Shown: in pieces, positions 34,440 to 45,997 of the stretch
Position numbering within the stretch: the stretch's first letter is position 1
Layout: each line of letters begins with the position of its first letter
DNA from: Cephalotus follicularis
Taxonomy: Eukaryota; Streptophyta; Magnoliopsida; Oxalidales; Cephalotaceae
Assembly (NCBI GenBank): GCA_001972305.1
Contig: BDDD01000994.1
Coordinates: 62,001 to 126,000, forward strand
Direction: 5' to 3'
Length of the DNA stretch: 64,000 bases
Notes under the pieces: generated by a model
What the model was told of the DNA's origin: nothing
The model's database searches: none
What the model saw: only the letters and a program-made list of their open reading frames with translations
Translations under genes and position numbers: made by a program

Positions 34440-35507
34440 TAATTTTTTGTAAGTTGTACATTGAATGATATCAATAAAATTCAATTTTTGATTCAAAAAT
34501 GTGTTCAAGATCATAGTACCAAGTTTGCAAGGGACCGGAGGACCAATGTTCATGTCATTAAACCTATGAATAGCCGCCGATCAACTCCCTCAAACGAGGT
34601 GCTCTTATACAAGCACATCCGACCACGCTCCGAAGGGAGCAATCATAGCAGGCCTTGATACAAGACCCAAGCTTTCAAAGTCTCACGAAGACCCAAAACT
34701 CCTAAGGAAGTAAACTAAAAAAGAATCATTCCGAGGAGCACCTAAAGAATCATTCTGAGGAGCACATAAAGACTCCTTCCGAGGAGCAATAAAGACTCCT
34801 TCCGAGGAGCACCTAAAGTTTCCCTCCGAGGAGAAACGCTTAAATTTATCAACAAAGACTCCTCCTGAGGAGCACCACAAAATACACAAAAGACTTCTAA
34901 GCAAGCAATAAGACTCCCAAGGGAGCGAACACTGGTCAGCAACTCCATAAGAACTTGCCTGACCAAACCAATATCGTGTCTTGAGAGGCGAATCCATAAG
35001 AACTCGCAACGATCAAGTTCTTTGGACTGAGCACTTTCAAACAAGTGTCCCTACGAGGACTGCAAGCTCAGATGAGCTGATTTAGAATATAACGGATCAA
35101 ACGAGACCCTGCTTGGTAAACCTATAAGAACTTGTCCGAGCAGACCTAAAACTTGGTCTGCGAACACACAGGAACTCGCAAAGATTAAGTATTGTTGCCT
35201 AGGCACTTTTCAAACAAAGTGTCATACGGGGAATAGAAAGCTTAGGTAGCTAGGTCTGAAAATTGTAAGACCATAATACGATGAGTCTATAAGTTAGACT
35301 AAGCTATGTTTCTTAAGGGAAAATATAGTGCTTGGAAAGAGCTCAGGCATACAATGCAGAAAAGTAAAGGCAGAGTCCGACAATGCAACAAAACCTCATT
35401 TCTCATTACTCATAAGAAAATTACAAGTTGACGAAAGCAAGAATAGAAAAGTGCAAGTTACAAAAACCCTATTACACTGAGAAAAAATAAAAAGTGAGCC
35501 TACAAAA
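34440..35507 (+). repeat. Tat element 3' untranslated region with tandem repeats
   Basis: Two repeat layers. At about 34700-34885 there are five or six imperfect copies of AAAGACTCCTTCCGAGGAGC with 2-4 bp spacers. At 34938-35059 and 35115-35231 is a diverged duplication about 175 bp apart, sharing CATAAGAACTTGCC and GCACTTTCAAACAAGTGTC. Such arrays between pol and the 3' LTR are known in Tat-lineage elements. No coding sequence is supported on the plus strand. Confidence 0.8.
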
Positions 35508-36299
35508 CTAAGCTGCGGGAGCAGAGTCTATTTGTTCATCCTCGGGAAGAGGAACTTCCTGGTCATCCTTGGGAAGAGGAGCTTTGAAAGGTTTTGAGGT
35601 CCGAGGTAGAGGAGCATCGGAAATTTGAGGAGGAGCCAAAAAAGAGGAAGCTACAACAGGATCCGAGGGAAGAATAGTCACCTCCGGTGACCCATCTCCT
35701 TGTGCCTCAACTCCTTGGATAGCCTCTTCCTCCAGGGCCAGCCCAGCCCTCTCTTCTTCTGCCTCATAGCCCTTGGGATAGAAGTTGAAGGCCCTAGCAG
35801 ATTAGCAATGGACCACGTACCCCAAAGGAACCTCGGGATGAAGAGCCGAGACCCAGTTTCGGTAGGTGTAGAAACCCTGATGGAAGTACTCGATGGATTC
35901 TTTAAAAATTTCATCACTAAAAGCTTATGAAGCTTTTTAGTCTTCCATGGAGGATTCCATCAACTAGTGGAATTCATCTGAGGACTAGAATTCAGTTAGA
36001 GCACCGTCCATCGCCTTCGCCGGCCGCTCATTTTCTTTTTTGTAGTAGCGATCCAACCTCTCTTCCGCACCGCGGTACAAATCGTCGATGTTGGTAAGGT
36101 CCTTCTGCATTCGGTCCCTCTCCTCGAGCTCCTTATTCTTCTCTTATGCAAGAGACTCCTGGACCTTGAGAACTTCCTCAAGTTGAGCCTTGGACGAGTA
36201 AGCGGTCTCCTCAATCACCACCGCCTCTTCCCTCACCTTGTCATACCTCTTGAGTATCACTGAGAAGTTCTCCGCCAGGAGATGGGTGTCATTCAGAGC

Positions 36300-36371
36300 C
36301 TGCCAAAGAAGTTCAGAAATTAGAAGAAAAGAGAATAACAGGTTGGGAAAAAGACAGAAGATATCGCTTAC
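36300..36371 (-). other. Intron in the antisense ORF
   Basis: On the minus strand GTAAGCGATATC opens and TTCTTTGGCAG closes a 72-base, pyrimidine-rich stretch between SLRSHFK and ALNDTHLL. It is a multiple of three and contains no stop, so the reading frame also runs through it; the hydrophobic translation and exact splice signals favour an intron. Confidence 0.75.
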
Positions 36372-37115
36372 CTTGAAGTGGCTTCGCAGGGACTTGTGGA
36401 TCAACTCCTCGTTGGTCCAATCCGTCCTCGCTTCAAGCATGTCTGGGAAGAAGCACAAAGAGTTGAGGGCAAAGGGGACCTCGGGGATGCTCAGGCTCGA
36501 ACTTGCATCCCCCACCTTCTCCAGCTCCTTGATCATATTCTCAACGTCCCAAGGTGGAGGCAGCACAATGGGATTCTGAGAGCTCCTGCCAAGTGCAGCC
36601 TCAACTTCGGTCTCTGTCACCTTTTTTCTCTTCTTGTTCTGGGGGTTAGGAAGGGCACTTGGGGAACGTCCATCCACAGGCCGTTTGCTCCCCTTCTTCT
36701 TTGTATCAGCAGCAGCGCTCCCCTGGCTTGAGTAGTTCTCCCTTTCTGCTTAGCCCCCGACAGCATTTTTCTCCTTCAGCTTAGCCTTGTCGACACATCT
36801 TTTTCCCTATGCTTGGATACTTCAGTAAAGGATGGCTTCCTCACTTTGGTAGCCTTCAAGATGGAATCAAAACTATGTCGGGAAGCCATTGCTGCAAAAG
36901 AATAGAAACTACAAGATCAAAAGCATGGCAAATAGCAGAGAGAGAATAGAAGAAGTGTAAAAGCTAAAACTGGATGAGACAAAGGCTTTACACAACTTTC
37001 TCCCTCGGCTACGGGCCGAGCCTCAGGGTCATCTCGGACGATTTCATCCTCCTCTCTCTCTACCCCGGCTGGGATCTCTTCATCTTCAACCAAACAAAAC
37101 CGACGGCCTAAGGAC

Positions 37116-38837
37116 TGTTAGATATAGTGACCCGACAAGCCATTAGATGGGTTGTCATATTATATCTTACCTATGTATGGAACAATCTTATTCTTATATA
37201 TATATGATGCATGCTAAATTTGTTATGGCTATATCACTTGTATTTTATCACATAATTGAAGTAGCTTAATTATTACCTACTTATACTAGTGATGCCCTGA
37301 CATAAGGTTGGATGCCTGGCATGGAGGCTGTGAGACTGGAGTGCGCAATAAGGGATTGTCACACCTGAGCGAAGGTGATCGGCCCTATTATGGTCTGATT
37401 ATACTTTGGACTTATGAAATCCTTGGCCAAGGTTGAGGTAGACTGGAAATTAGATTTCCGGAGAGTTTACCAAAGGTACTAGTAATGATCATATATTTTA
37501 GCCATTGAGGTACTATCTAGGGTTGACACATATCCTTACCTTAGACCTCAATCGGGGCCAAGCATGACAAGGGATTATAGTGCACACGAACCGACGACTC
37601 AAAAAATATATGGTTATTGAGGTGTGGGAAAATTAATTAGATTAATTTTTCCTTTTGGATAATATTTGGATATTATTCCAATAGCATTTAAATTGGTCGA
37701 TGACCATTTAGAATGACGAAACCAGACCCGAGGGGTATTTCAGTAATTTATGAACACCTCTCTGATAACTAAGATTTTAATGGGTCCTTGCCTTATAATG
37801 ATTAGATCTTTAATATGTTGGACATATTAAGTCTTGGTGTCCAATATCGGTTGCGTGAATTTTACATTTTGTGGAAACACATATGTTTGATCTTACTTAA
37901 CCAATATTCGAAGGATACATGAAACCACTGAAAGAGTTAGACTCTTTATGCTTCACTGGCCAAAAGGTGTCGATGTCTTTTAGAAAGACGTCTATGCTTT
38001 TCTCTGATAAAGACGTCGATGTCTTTTAGAAAGTATCGATGGGCTTTAGTACCACGTCGCATAGGCGTCGACGTCCTTTGGAAGGCGTCGACGTCTTTGA
38101 GCAGAACGTGCAACCTGTGCACGAGCTCACTTTGTGGGCACGATTTCTCTCTCATATCCAGCATCCACCTCCCGTTCTTGCACGTTTTAGAAACGTGGGA
38201 ATCATGGCTTCGGACTCCTAGGGAGTGAAGGCCATGATCCTAAGTGAATGGGAGATTGGGAGAGAGAATTAGAGGCTAGATATAGGCATTTTTCTGCAGA
38301 AAGTAAAGTGAGGAAAAAGTCTGATTTTTGCTGGGCAATTGACTACGAATTCTTCTCTGCAAGTATGTGTTGTTTCATCTGATAAACACCAAGCAAAGGC
38401 TTATCTAGGGTGGATTGATTGTTGACTTCATTGGTCAAAATCAATACACATTTTCTAAGCTAAGTGAGAGAGAGTGTGTGTTCATACACTTTGTGATTGC
38501 TGGTTGGATTACTTGCTGTTCCTGAGGCTTGGAGAACATCAAGGGAATCTACTCAAGTTTGAAGCGGCAAAGAAAGAATGAGCCTTCACCCACTGGTATA
38601 ATCTTTGGCCCCTCTTATTCTTGCCATGCTTGTGTGTCACCATTGTTTCCAATGGTGACACCAATTCAATTTAGTTGATGCTATGGTGATCCATGTGATC
38701 TGTGGACGTGTCATTATTGACTAGTTTTGTTATATAGGGTGTTATTCCGCTGCCATGATTGTTTGTTTAAGTTTTATTTTACACCCTTACACCCTTTGTC
38801 CATTTTGACATTGATTTCGGTACATCCGATTCCATCA
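37116..38837 (+). mobile_element. Solo LTR (1.7 kb) in the antisense ORF
   Basis: TGTTAGATATAG to GATTCCATCA, flanked by AGGAC at 37111-37115 and 38838-38842. Removing the unit plus one AGGAC leaves the antisense ORF in frame, which supports both boundaries. The family is not identified; orientation is a guess from TATA-like TAGATATAGG near 38276. It contains AAAGACGTCGATGTC and AGGCGTCGACGTCC motifs (37965-38100). Confidence 0.88.
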
Positions 38838-39648
38838 AGGACATGCTCAGTCCAACCCGAAAGAGACGGTCATCCCAGACAGTGTCGTTCACCCCCTCGG
38901 TGTCCAAAGCAAAGAGCTTTGCCAGGTCGGCCTTCTCAACTGACGATAGTACAGACCTTTTGTTAAGCCTTGAGACATCCAAGGAGTTCGACCACCGGCA
39001 AGGGATGAAGTTAGGGAGGTTCCCGATAAGAAAATACTTCTCTCTCCACCCCTTGACGGACTTGGTAGGTTCCACCAAGAGCTTCTTGGGCTCTCTAGGA
39101 CGGGACTTGAAATAGTACCAACGCCCATTGGGAGAGATTTCTAGAAGGTGGAACTCTTTGAAGAGCCCGATGGTAGTATTCACCTTGGCTTCCAAGCACT
39201 TGACTAAAAATCTGATGATGAAGGCCCAAGACTGTGGCTGAAACAATGCGGGGTGGATCTGGAAATGCTCCAGGATCTCAATGGAAAAGGGAGGAAGCGG
39301 GAACCTCATACCATGATTCAAGGCATCTGAGGACACTGGGAAAAGTCCAGGTCTGCTCTTGGTCACTTCATTGGTATGGCTAGGAAGATCCCACACTAGT
39401 GCCTTCGGAAATGCAAACTTGTGAACCAATGCTTTCACCTTCTCATCGTTCAGCTTGGTCTTTTCAAAATCGACCCTGAACACCTGGGTTTCCGCTCCGG
39501 TGGAGGGAATTCCAGAATCGTTGGTAGCGGTAGCCTCCATTTCCACTTCGGCATCTAAAGGACACTCGGTAATGGCCACGCCCTTAGCCAGATGGTCCAC
39601 CACCCCCGGTTTTTCAACCTGTTTAGAGGTTTGTTTGGTTTTGGCCAT

Positions 39649-40160
39649 TTGGGATTTCTAGAGATATAGGGAAGATGAATAGACTGAGAGAAACACTGAA
39701 GAGGATAGTACAATCTTTTAAAAACAAATAAAGCCAAAAAGGAACCTCACCAGAGATTGTTGAGGAGGACTTGAAGAAAAACTGATTGGAAATCTGAAGA
39801 TTTAAGAAGCGAAAAACCAGAAGCTTTAGGGATTCAAAAAGGCATAAAGAAACTTCTCAAGGAAGCCAAAGCCTTATAAAGCCCAAGGGATCGCTCTCGG
39901 ACCATTGGATCGCACGATGGTGAGCGGTCGAGATTGATCAGTCTAATCAATAGTTGTAAGTGAAAAGGTAACGCGCGGGAATTGAAGAGGCGTGAGCGTT
40001 ACAGAAGCTTGCTCTTCTTTTTCCTAAGATAATAATGAATTTGGGCTGAGAAACACAAGCCCAATTACCAAATCAAATTTAGCTTGTGCCTTAAAGCCCC
40101 GCTTGAAATCCGGACAAGCCATAAATGGTCTTTTCCTCTGCCTAGCCCAAAAAAAAATGA
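39649..40160 (+). other. Tat element spacer between antisense ORF and 3' LTR
   Basis: About 500 bp without coding features. On the minus strand it would serve as promoter and leader of the antisense ORF. It contains an A-run (40150-40158) leading into the polypurine tract; no clear TATA box for the antisense direction was identified. Confidence 0.5.
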
Positions 40161-40174
40161 AAACCAGGGGGGCA
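40161..40174 (+). promoter_or_regulatory. Polypurine tract of the Tat element
   Basis: AAACCAGGGGGGCA, purine-rich and directly before the LTR start TGATATGAG at 40177. It fixes plus orientation and the start of the 3' LTR. Confidence 0.7.
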
Positions 40175-40176
40175 TA

Positions 40177-40666
40177 TGATATGAGAAAAAATATTTCTTA
40201 ACTTGCATTGCCACGTGTCCTCGAGAGAGCGAGCCAGGTATGTGGCCAAGCGCTCTAATCTTGGAAAGGATAATGCCAAATAACGGAATGGCACAATATC
40301 AGGTGGAGATCAGGGAAATGGCCTGAAATCCTCAGCATTTCCTTAGGGGATACATATCAGCTCCGAAAATCATGCCAGACAGTTACAATCACCTCCTATA
40401 AATACAAGAATTCAAGACATAACACAGGTCCGCCACTTTAACACTCAAAAGCACATTGTGATTCTGTTTCCTACCTTGTCTGACTTTAGTATTGGAGCGT
40501 CCACAAGAGTAAACCCTCTTGGACCTTTGTATAGTTTGCCTTTCTTGTGCAGGGAATATAGTCATGCCATTCGAACCATCTTCTCGAGGCATTTCATAGC
40601 GTTTCCTTCAACAAATTAAGCCCTTACACGTGGGATACTGTTGAAGAAAGGATTTTTGCATCAACA
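40177..40666 (+). repeat. 3' LTR of the Tat element
   Basis: About 490 bp from TGATATGAGAAAA to TTTTGCATCAACA, with a TATA box CCTATAAATAC near 40395-40405. Short LTRs of this form are usual in the Tat lineage. The right end is inferred from CA and from the loss of element-like sequence after it; the 5' LTR is not in the window. Confidence 0.65.
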
Positions 40667-41897
40667 AAATATATCTTGAATATCGAGCATATCACAAGGA
40701 CACCAGCGGCAGTGGTATCATAGCCCGCTCCAACACCTCAAATAACAAATGGCTGTTCATTATAACACTGGCTGCATATCTCTAGCTGCAATTGCATTAC
40801 ATAAAAGGAGGGTGGTTAAAATTTAACATATTGCTAAAAATGTCAGTGGAGCAATATATAGCATAGTCGTGTAAAAAGATAGCAACAGATTTGATGAGGT
40901 TTCAAACGTTTACATGGGAACCTTGGCAGTGGCAAGCAAGAAAAAAATCTTGATGCAAGCAAGAAAAAAAACATCCATCCCTTCCCATCCACTAGATATC
41001 AAAGAACTGAGTATTGAGATACGGGGAACATAGACTTATGGTTGCGAATATTGTGCCTAATATTAATATTTGTTCTTAACGGTGTCTCATACTTTAACAA
41101 AAGCATTGGGGTCGGGGTAAATCAGCTGAAAATGAGGACAAGAAACAATACTTTCAACGTTGTCACTTCCTCTCAATGTTCCCAAACCATAATTTTTGGG
41201 TAGCTCTTGGATGCCAATGTCAAACCTGCAAACAATGTAACAATGCCACATCGCATGAACAATCACACATTTGCACATAAAGCAAGGCTGATCCTAATTT
41301 ATGGAGCATAATGTTGTCCAAGGTAAGATTTGCGATAAATGATTCCCAATTGTGGGTCACAGTGGCATAATGAATATTATAATCCTATATCGAATCCTCT
41401 TGAATAACCATTGACAATCAATGCTTTTGATTGTTCACTAGTGAGCAATATATGAGTCACAAACAGGTGGCTAAATCCTATAAAGTTTCTTTTTACTTTT
41501 TATAAATAAAACCTCCTCGTCACATAGGGAGATTATAAATAGACCCGCACTCGTTTATTAAATAAAGAAAGCAATACAAATGACTCCTACTCGTTCACAG
41601 AGGGAGGGAATAGCTTGCCCTAAGGAAAAACAAATGATCTTAAAAGCAAAAGATAAATCATTTTACTCTAAAATCAGGGGTTGTGCATCCACCTGAGATA
41701 GGTTGTTAATTCTAAATCTTATAAAGTTAAAAATCAAAAATTAACATCCAAAGTGATATCAAAAGATATAATAAATCCAAATCACTACCTTCCTGAAGAT
41801 GCTACTACATAACAAACAAATCATATGTACAAGAATTACTCTACAATTTATCACCAACCTACCTTTTTAACGCCAAGGTCTCTACCAAATTTAAATT
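40667..41897. other. Non-transposon-like interval
   Basis: About 1.2 kb of AT-rich DNA without LTR ends or transposon protein similarity that I can see; the only candidate for ordinary host sequence in the window. Its one coding-like feature is the minus-strand segment at 41088-41232. A TGGTATCATAGCCC word at 40715 resembles a Met-tRNA primer site but is not followed by an LTR end or gag. Confidence 0.4.
41088..41232 (-). CDS. Possible terminal exon of an unidentified gene
   Basis: On the minus strand a good acceptor (ACATTGTTTGCAG) is followed by about 47 codons, FDIGIQELPKNYGLG through YPDPNAFVKV, ending in TGA at about 41088. The composition is protein-like (no bias, mixed polar and aromatic residues) and unlike the transposon frames around it. 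I do not recognise the protein. No upstream exon is evident between 41233 and 41897, so it may be a gene fragment, and it may be chance. Confidence 0.3.
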
Positions 41898-42769
41898 TGT
41901 TGCAATAGATTGCATTAAAATTGTTCAGTAATCATTAGCTGTAAAAAGTTATCATAGAATTAGTTTGATTTTATAATAATTAGGTAGATTGCGATTCATC
42001 CCTGTAAATAGGATTTGAGACTGATGAAATAATATGATTTAGTTTTCTCACATTGCACATGCTATCAAAGCACAACTAGTAAAACAATTTTTTTCCTCAA
42101 AAAAAATAAAAAATCAAAAAATCAACAGTAAAAAAATCAAAAAACAAATTAGTAAAAAAAAACCACGATCTGTGACCAATCGATCGCATCGATCGTTTCT
42201 CGATTCACGATCTAAGTCGTCTGATCTCGTCGATCGTTTGCTTTGAGGTTTCCATCTCAACTTAGGGGTGACTCGCAACGCACTGATCGAGCCTATCCTT
42301 TTTTGGGTTTGCGATCGATGGCATACTATGATCTCTGACGCCAACAAACTAATTGCTGGCGTGCCAGATTCCGACGATGATTAAGGTGTGCACTATGGAT
42401 GAGAGATGTTGGCGACAATTGGGGGTTTGTGGTATGGTTGTTGTCATATAAGACTAAGGTGGGCGTGCTCTTTGTTGACGGCACTCTGGTGGGTGATCTG
42501 ATTTCTGGTGATGATCGATGGATGCTGCTGGTAATGATTTCTGGTCAATGGATGCTGTTGGTAATGATTTATGGCTGCTGGTAATGGTTAATGATGATGA
42601 GTATGTGTCTCTGGTAATATTCTTTGGCCTTTAACATTGTTTCTAGTGATAATTTTTGGTTCAGTGGGGTGTTGGGTTGATTTGGGACTGGGTTAATTTG
42701 GAGCTGTGTGGGTACAGTAGTTTGGAGTTGTTTATTAGCAGTTTGGTTGCTATTATTTTCTAAATGGAG
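41898..42769 (+). other. Copia F: LTR end, primer site and leader
   Basis: CTGTAAATAGG followed by TTTTCTCACATTGCA (to about 42057) looks like the end of a short copia LTR. TGCTATCAAAGC at 42060-42071 differs at two positions from TGGTATCAGAGC, the Met-tRNA primer site. A possible LTR start TGTTGCAATAG at 41898 would make it only about 160 bp. The leader has an A-rich tract (42088-42165), CGATCG-rich sequence (42178-42235) and imperfect repeats of GGATGCTGCTGGTAATGATT (42517-42590). Confidence 0.45.
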
Positions 42770-43532
42770 ACAATTGAAAGAGAGGAGTCTAAAATCATTA
42801 TTACAGAGGTTGTGTCCTCTTCTTCTAATTGTATCACTGATAAACGATTACAAATGAATAAAAATTATTAATAATGGATGAAATTGTGAGACTGGTTCTT
42901 ACTGGACAGGAAAAGGAGGATCGTTTGACTACGGACTCACCCACTGAAGCCAATGCTACAGTATGGCTAAGGGGGGATGCTCGCATATTGGGGTAAATGT
43001 TGAATTCTATAGACAATAGTATTGTTGATCTTATGCTTATATTGATACAGTGAAGGAGTTATGGAGTTATTTGGATATTTTATATTCTGGTCAAAATAAT
43101 CTGTGGCGCAATTTTGAATTATCCCCAGAGTTTTATCGATTTGATCGACAATGTTGGTCTTTGACTCAATATTTTGTTGATTTTAAGAGTATGTGTGAGG
43201 AGTTGAATTCTCTTCTGCCTATCACAGCATATGTGGAACAACTGCAGGTTCAGATAGAGCAACTGGCAGGCATGAGTTTCTTGGGGGCCTCGGGCCAGAG
43301 TATGAGCGAGTTTGTTCTCAGATTCTTTGAAGAGTTGAATAGCCTCTCTTGCAGATACTTTTTCCCGAGTTTTACAGATGTATCGTGAGACGACATGTGA
43401 TTCAGTTGTTCCAGGAAATATGATGGATAAATCTGCTCTTACAGCTCAGAGTATTCGTAGTGGTGGTCGTGGTACAACTAAGTTTACTATAGGTGGTTGT
43501 AGTAGTGGTGCACGAGGAGGTGGTTCTAGTAG
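42770..43532 (+). pseudogene. gag: Copia F gag fragment
   Basis: Copia gag capsid text in shifting frames: GQEKEDRLTTDSPTEANATVW, LNSIDNSIVDLM, then an open run from 43050 (VKELWSYLDILYSGQNN, SLTQYFVDFKSMCEELNSLLP, AGMSFLGASGQSMSEF) matching the UBN2/retrotran_gag family. Frameshifts near 42860, 42990 and 43390. A Gly/Ser-rich stretch (SGGRGTTKF) ends at 43532, where the LTR of gypsy D begins. The rest of copia F is displaced beyond the right edge of the window. Confidence 0.75.
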
Positions 43533-45983
43533 TGTAACACCCCGCGCCCGCAGAACGGACACGTGGCATTACTCTCAATCCAATATACAATACAGTGGTC
43601 GGGACTAGCAATATAAAAATGCGGAAAAACTTAAAACTTTTCAATACATGTCATATGCGGAAGATACAGTACAAATATTCATTCATGCGATACAATACGG
43701 TACAATACCAGTCATTATAATACAACATTTATTCAGTTACAATACTATGTCAGTCATTTCATTCCGATACATTTCCATACAACACTACTCTTCAGTCTCA
43801 TCGGTAAAATTTGTAAGACGGCTCTGTCACATCCAAACGATCATGCGGTCGCACCGAAACTTCAATCCTTCTGTCCGCTGCTATCTGCTGCCCTACCTAT
43901 GCCGCACATAAAAGTTCAACACAGCCCCACCCCGAAGGATGGGGTTAGCGACAAGGCTAAGTAGAAACCCCATGCAACATGTATGCATGTACAATGTGTA
44001 AAATCGGTGACAGTTTATGTAATATAAATGTGCAGCGTACAATATCAATGCATGATATGAAAAATGCATGAATACAATTGGCGATCTACTATCCGTATGT
44101 CACTGGCCCATAACATAGCACATGGATAGGATCTACAACAATCAATCAATGGCAGACACTCGGTGGTGGTGCATCAAACACCCAATCAATCAATCATATC
44201 CTATAGAGCATGTGACCTCGGTCAGTACAGTGTCAATTAGTAGCAATGATCAATCCCATGGAAGGTAGTCCTTCAAAAATGGTGGGAGATCTACCCATTT
44301 GTCTCAAACTGATCAGGTTTGGGACTCATAAGCCTTCCAGCCTATGGCTGGGTCAATGCAGTATCGATGAGCTATAACCATGGGGGAGCTACTATACCGT
44401 CAGGGAGCTACGACCCTCCGGGAGCATCAACCATCAATCAGTAACAGTACTGCTCATCAGTGGATCAATACAATCAATGACGCGATCGACGAAATAGGTG
44501 GACAAAGTCGACAACCTAACATGCTGATGCGGGTCATAAGGTCACTCTATAGGATCCATACAATACAATCAATAAATCTATCAGTACAATGCCGATAAGT
44601 GGTGATGTCTAATGGAGAAATGGGAATGAGCGTCCAACGTTCTGAACTTAGACTCACAACACTTATGGCTCAATCAATCAATCAATCAATCAGTGGCCAA
44701 TAGACGGTGACAATCGAATTAACGAGATAGAAATGAATGTCTATCCGGTTGATGAAAGTCACTGGATCGTCGCCTATGGCTCACTCCGTCACTCTATCAA
44801 TTTATCAATCTAATCTTTGAAAACTGTAGAAAACTGTGTTTCAAACGCTTGAATACCTCAAGTGAGGCTCCGGTGAAGCGGCAATGTGTAAAGGAGTTGA
44901 AAATCGGCTTTAAAACAGTTAAAATTCCATTCCGCACTGTAGGCGTCGATGTCTTTGGCAAAAGACATCGATGCGTTCCAGGAAATTCTTTAAAACTGTA
45001 GAAGGACATTGACTTCTTTGAAAGACATCAATGTCTTTCTCTATTTGTATAGAGATATGGCTTAAAGACGTCGATGTCTTTGGGAAAAGGCGTCGACGCG
45101 TTTCATTAAAAATAGCCTGTAATTGCTCATCGATGTTCAGCATCGATGTCTTCTTCAAAAAAAAGAAATCCTGGGCAAAGACGTCGATGTCTTTTGAAAG
45201 ACATAGATGTCTTTGTTGTAGAAAACAAGGATGCGGCATTTCAAGCAAAAGACATCGATGTCCATGGGCTAGGGATCGATGTCTTTGCTAGGCAGGGTCG
45301 ATTTTATGCAGAAAAATAGCCAAATCTCAGGTCAAAAACCCATTAAAACCCATTCTTTGAAAACCAAGTGTTAAAATCAATCATTTGAGGTTAGAAAAAC
45401 AAGTTACAACCTTCAATTTACAATTTCTATCATTCTCTGTATCAATTAGGTCAAGGATTTAATAAAAATCTTAAAACCTACAATTCACTCAATCATACAA
45501 TTCAATCAATCAATCAATACACGCTGTAGGTAATTCAAGTAAGAAGTCCTATCTATAATAGCAGCTTTAATAGTTGAACAAAGAATCAATCAAAGCCGGA
45601 GATTCCCAAGAGTCCACTCTCTTTTCTTGTTCAATTGGTATGCTACCACATGCAAATGCTATCTTTGTTGATGGAGGAAGCCAAATCCGGAGCTGCTATG
45701 GAGATTACTCAGTTGGGGAGAGAGGAGAAGTGTAGAGAGAGAGGAAGATGGAGTGAAAATGAGAGAAAAGGGGTGAGGAATTGACTTATATAGTCAATTT
45801 CATTATCTCTTCAATACTCAATCCAAAATCCCGACTATACATGCATACGTTCCATACCATAACCGATAGGTACATATTTATTTCATGCCAGAACAATACA
45901 ATACGGTCCAGTACAAGTCAATACAGTACAATACGGTGCAAGGAATGCATGAACAGTATACAAAGGGAATTTGGGGCATTACA
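43533..45983 (-). repeat. 3' LTR of gypsy D
   Basis: 2,451 bp, TGTAACACCCCGCGCC to GGGGCATTACA in plus-strand reading. A minus-strand TATA box CTATATAAG is near 45785, so most of the LTR is R/U5. A cluster of AAAGACGTCGATGTC-type palindromes occupies 44936-45290, downstream of the TATA box. Runs of CAATCAATCAATC occur at 44672-44690 and 45505-45520. The left third (43640-43800) is rich in TACAATAC-like words. Confidence 0.93.
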
Positions 45984-45997
45984 TTCTCCCCTCCTTA
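45984..45997 (-). promoter_or_regulatory. Polypurine tract of gypsy D
   Basis: The minus strand reads AAGGAGGGGAGAA directly before the LTR start TGTAATGCCCC. Confidence 0.88.

Larger units (their letters stand above)
35508..39648 (-). pseudogene. Antisense ORF of the Tat element, with introns, split by a solo LTR
   Basis: Reads opposite to the element's pol, between integrase and the 3' LTR. Start Met at 39648 (MAKTKQTSK). The first exon has about 270 codons including RFPLPPFSIEILEHF, PQSWAFIIRFLVKC and GRWYYFKSRPREPKKLL, resembling the 'putative gypsy type transposon' domain (PF04195) of Tat extra ORFs. At 38843 a solo LTR with its target copy intervenes; the frame resumes in phase at 37110 (GRRFCLVEDEEIPAG). 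An intron probably ends at CTTTTGCAG near 36893. A second, 72 bp long (36300-36371), has GT-AG ends: AAG/GTAAGC and TTTGGCAG/G. A coiled-coil-like stretch (36300-36150), a SALHPEVPLGY motif (near 35830) and an acidic Pro-rich tail (stop at 35508) follow. Scattered stops show it is dead. Function in the family is unknown. Confidence 0.82.

Noticed and set aside
40715-40730. Primer-site-like TGGTATCATAGCCC
   Set aside because: No LTR terminus before it and no gag after it; one mismatch to the Met-tRNA complement can occur by chance.
42399-42584. 61-residue ORF before the copia F gag
   Set aside because: Made of imperfect nucleotide repeats (GGATGCTG, GGTAATGATT) in the leader; not gag-like.
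44936-45290. CRISPR-like array of palindromic repeats
   Set aside because: Spacing and unit sequence are irregular, no cas genes are present, and the DNA is a plant LTR.
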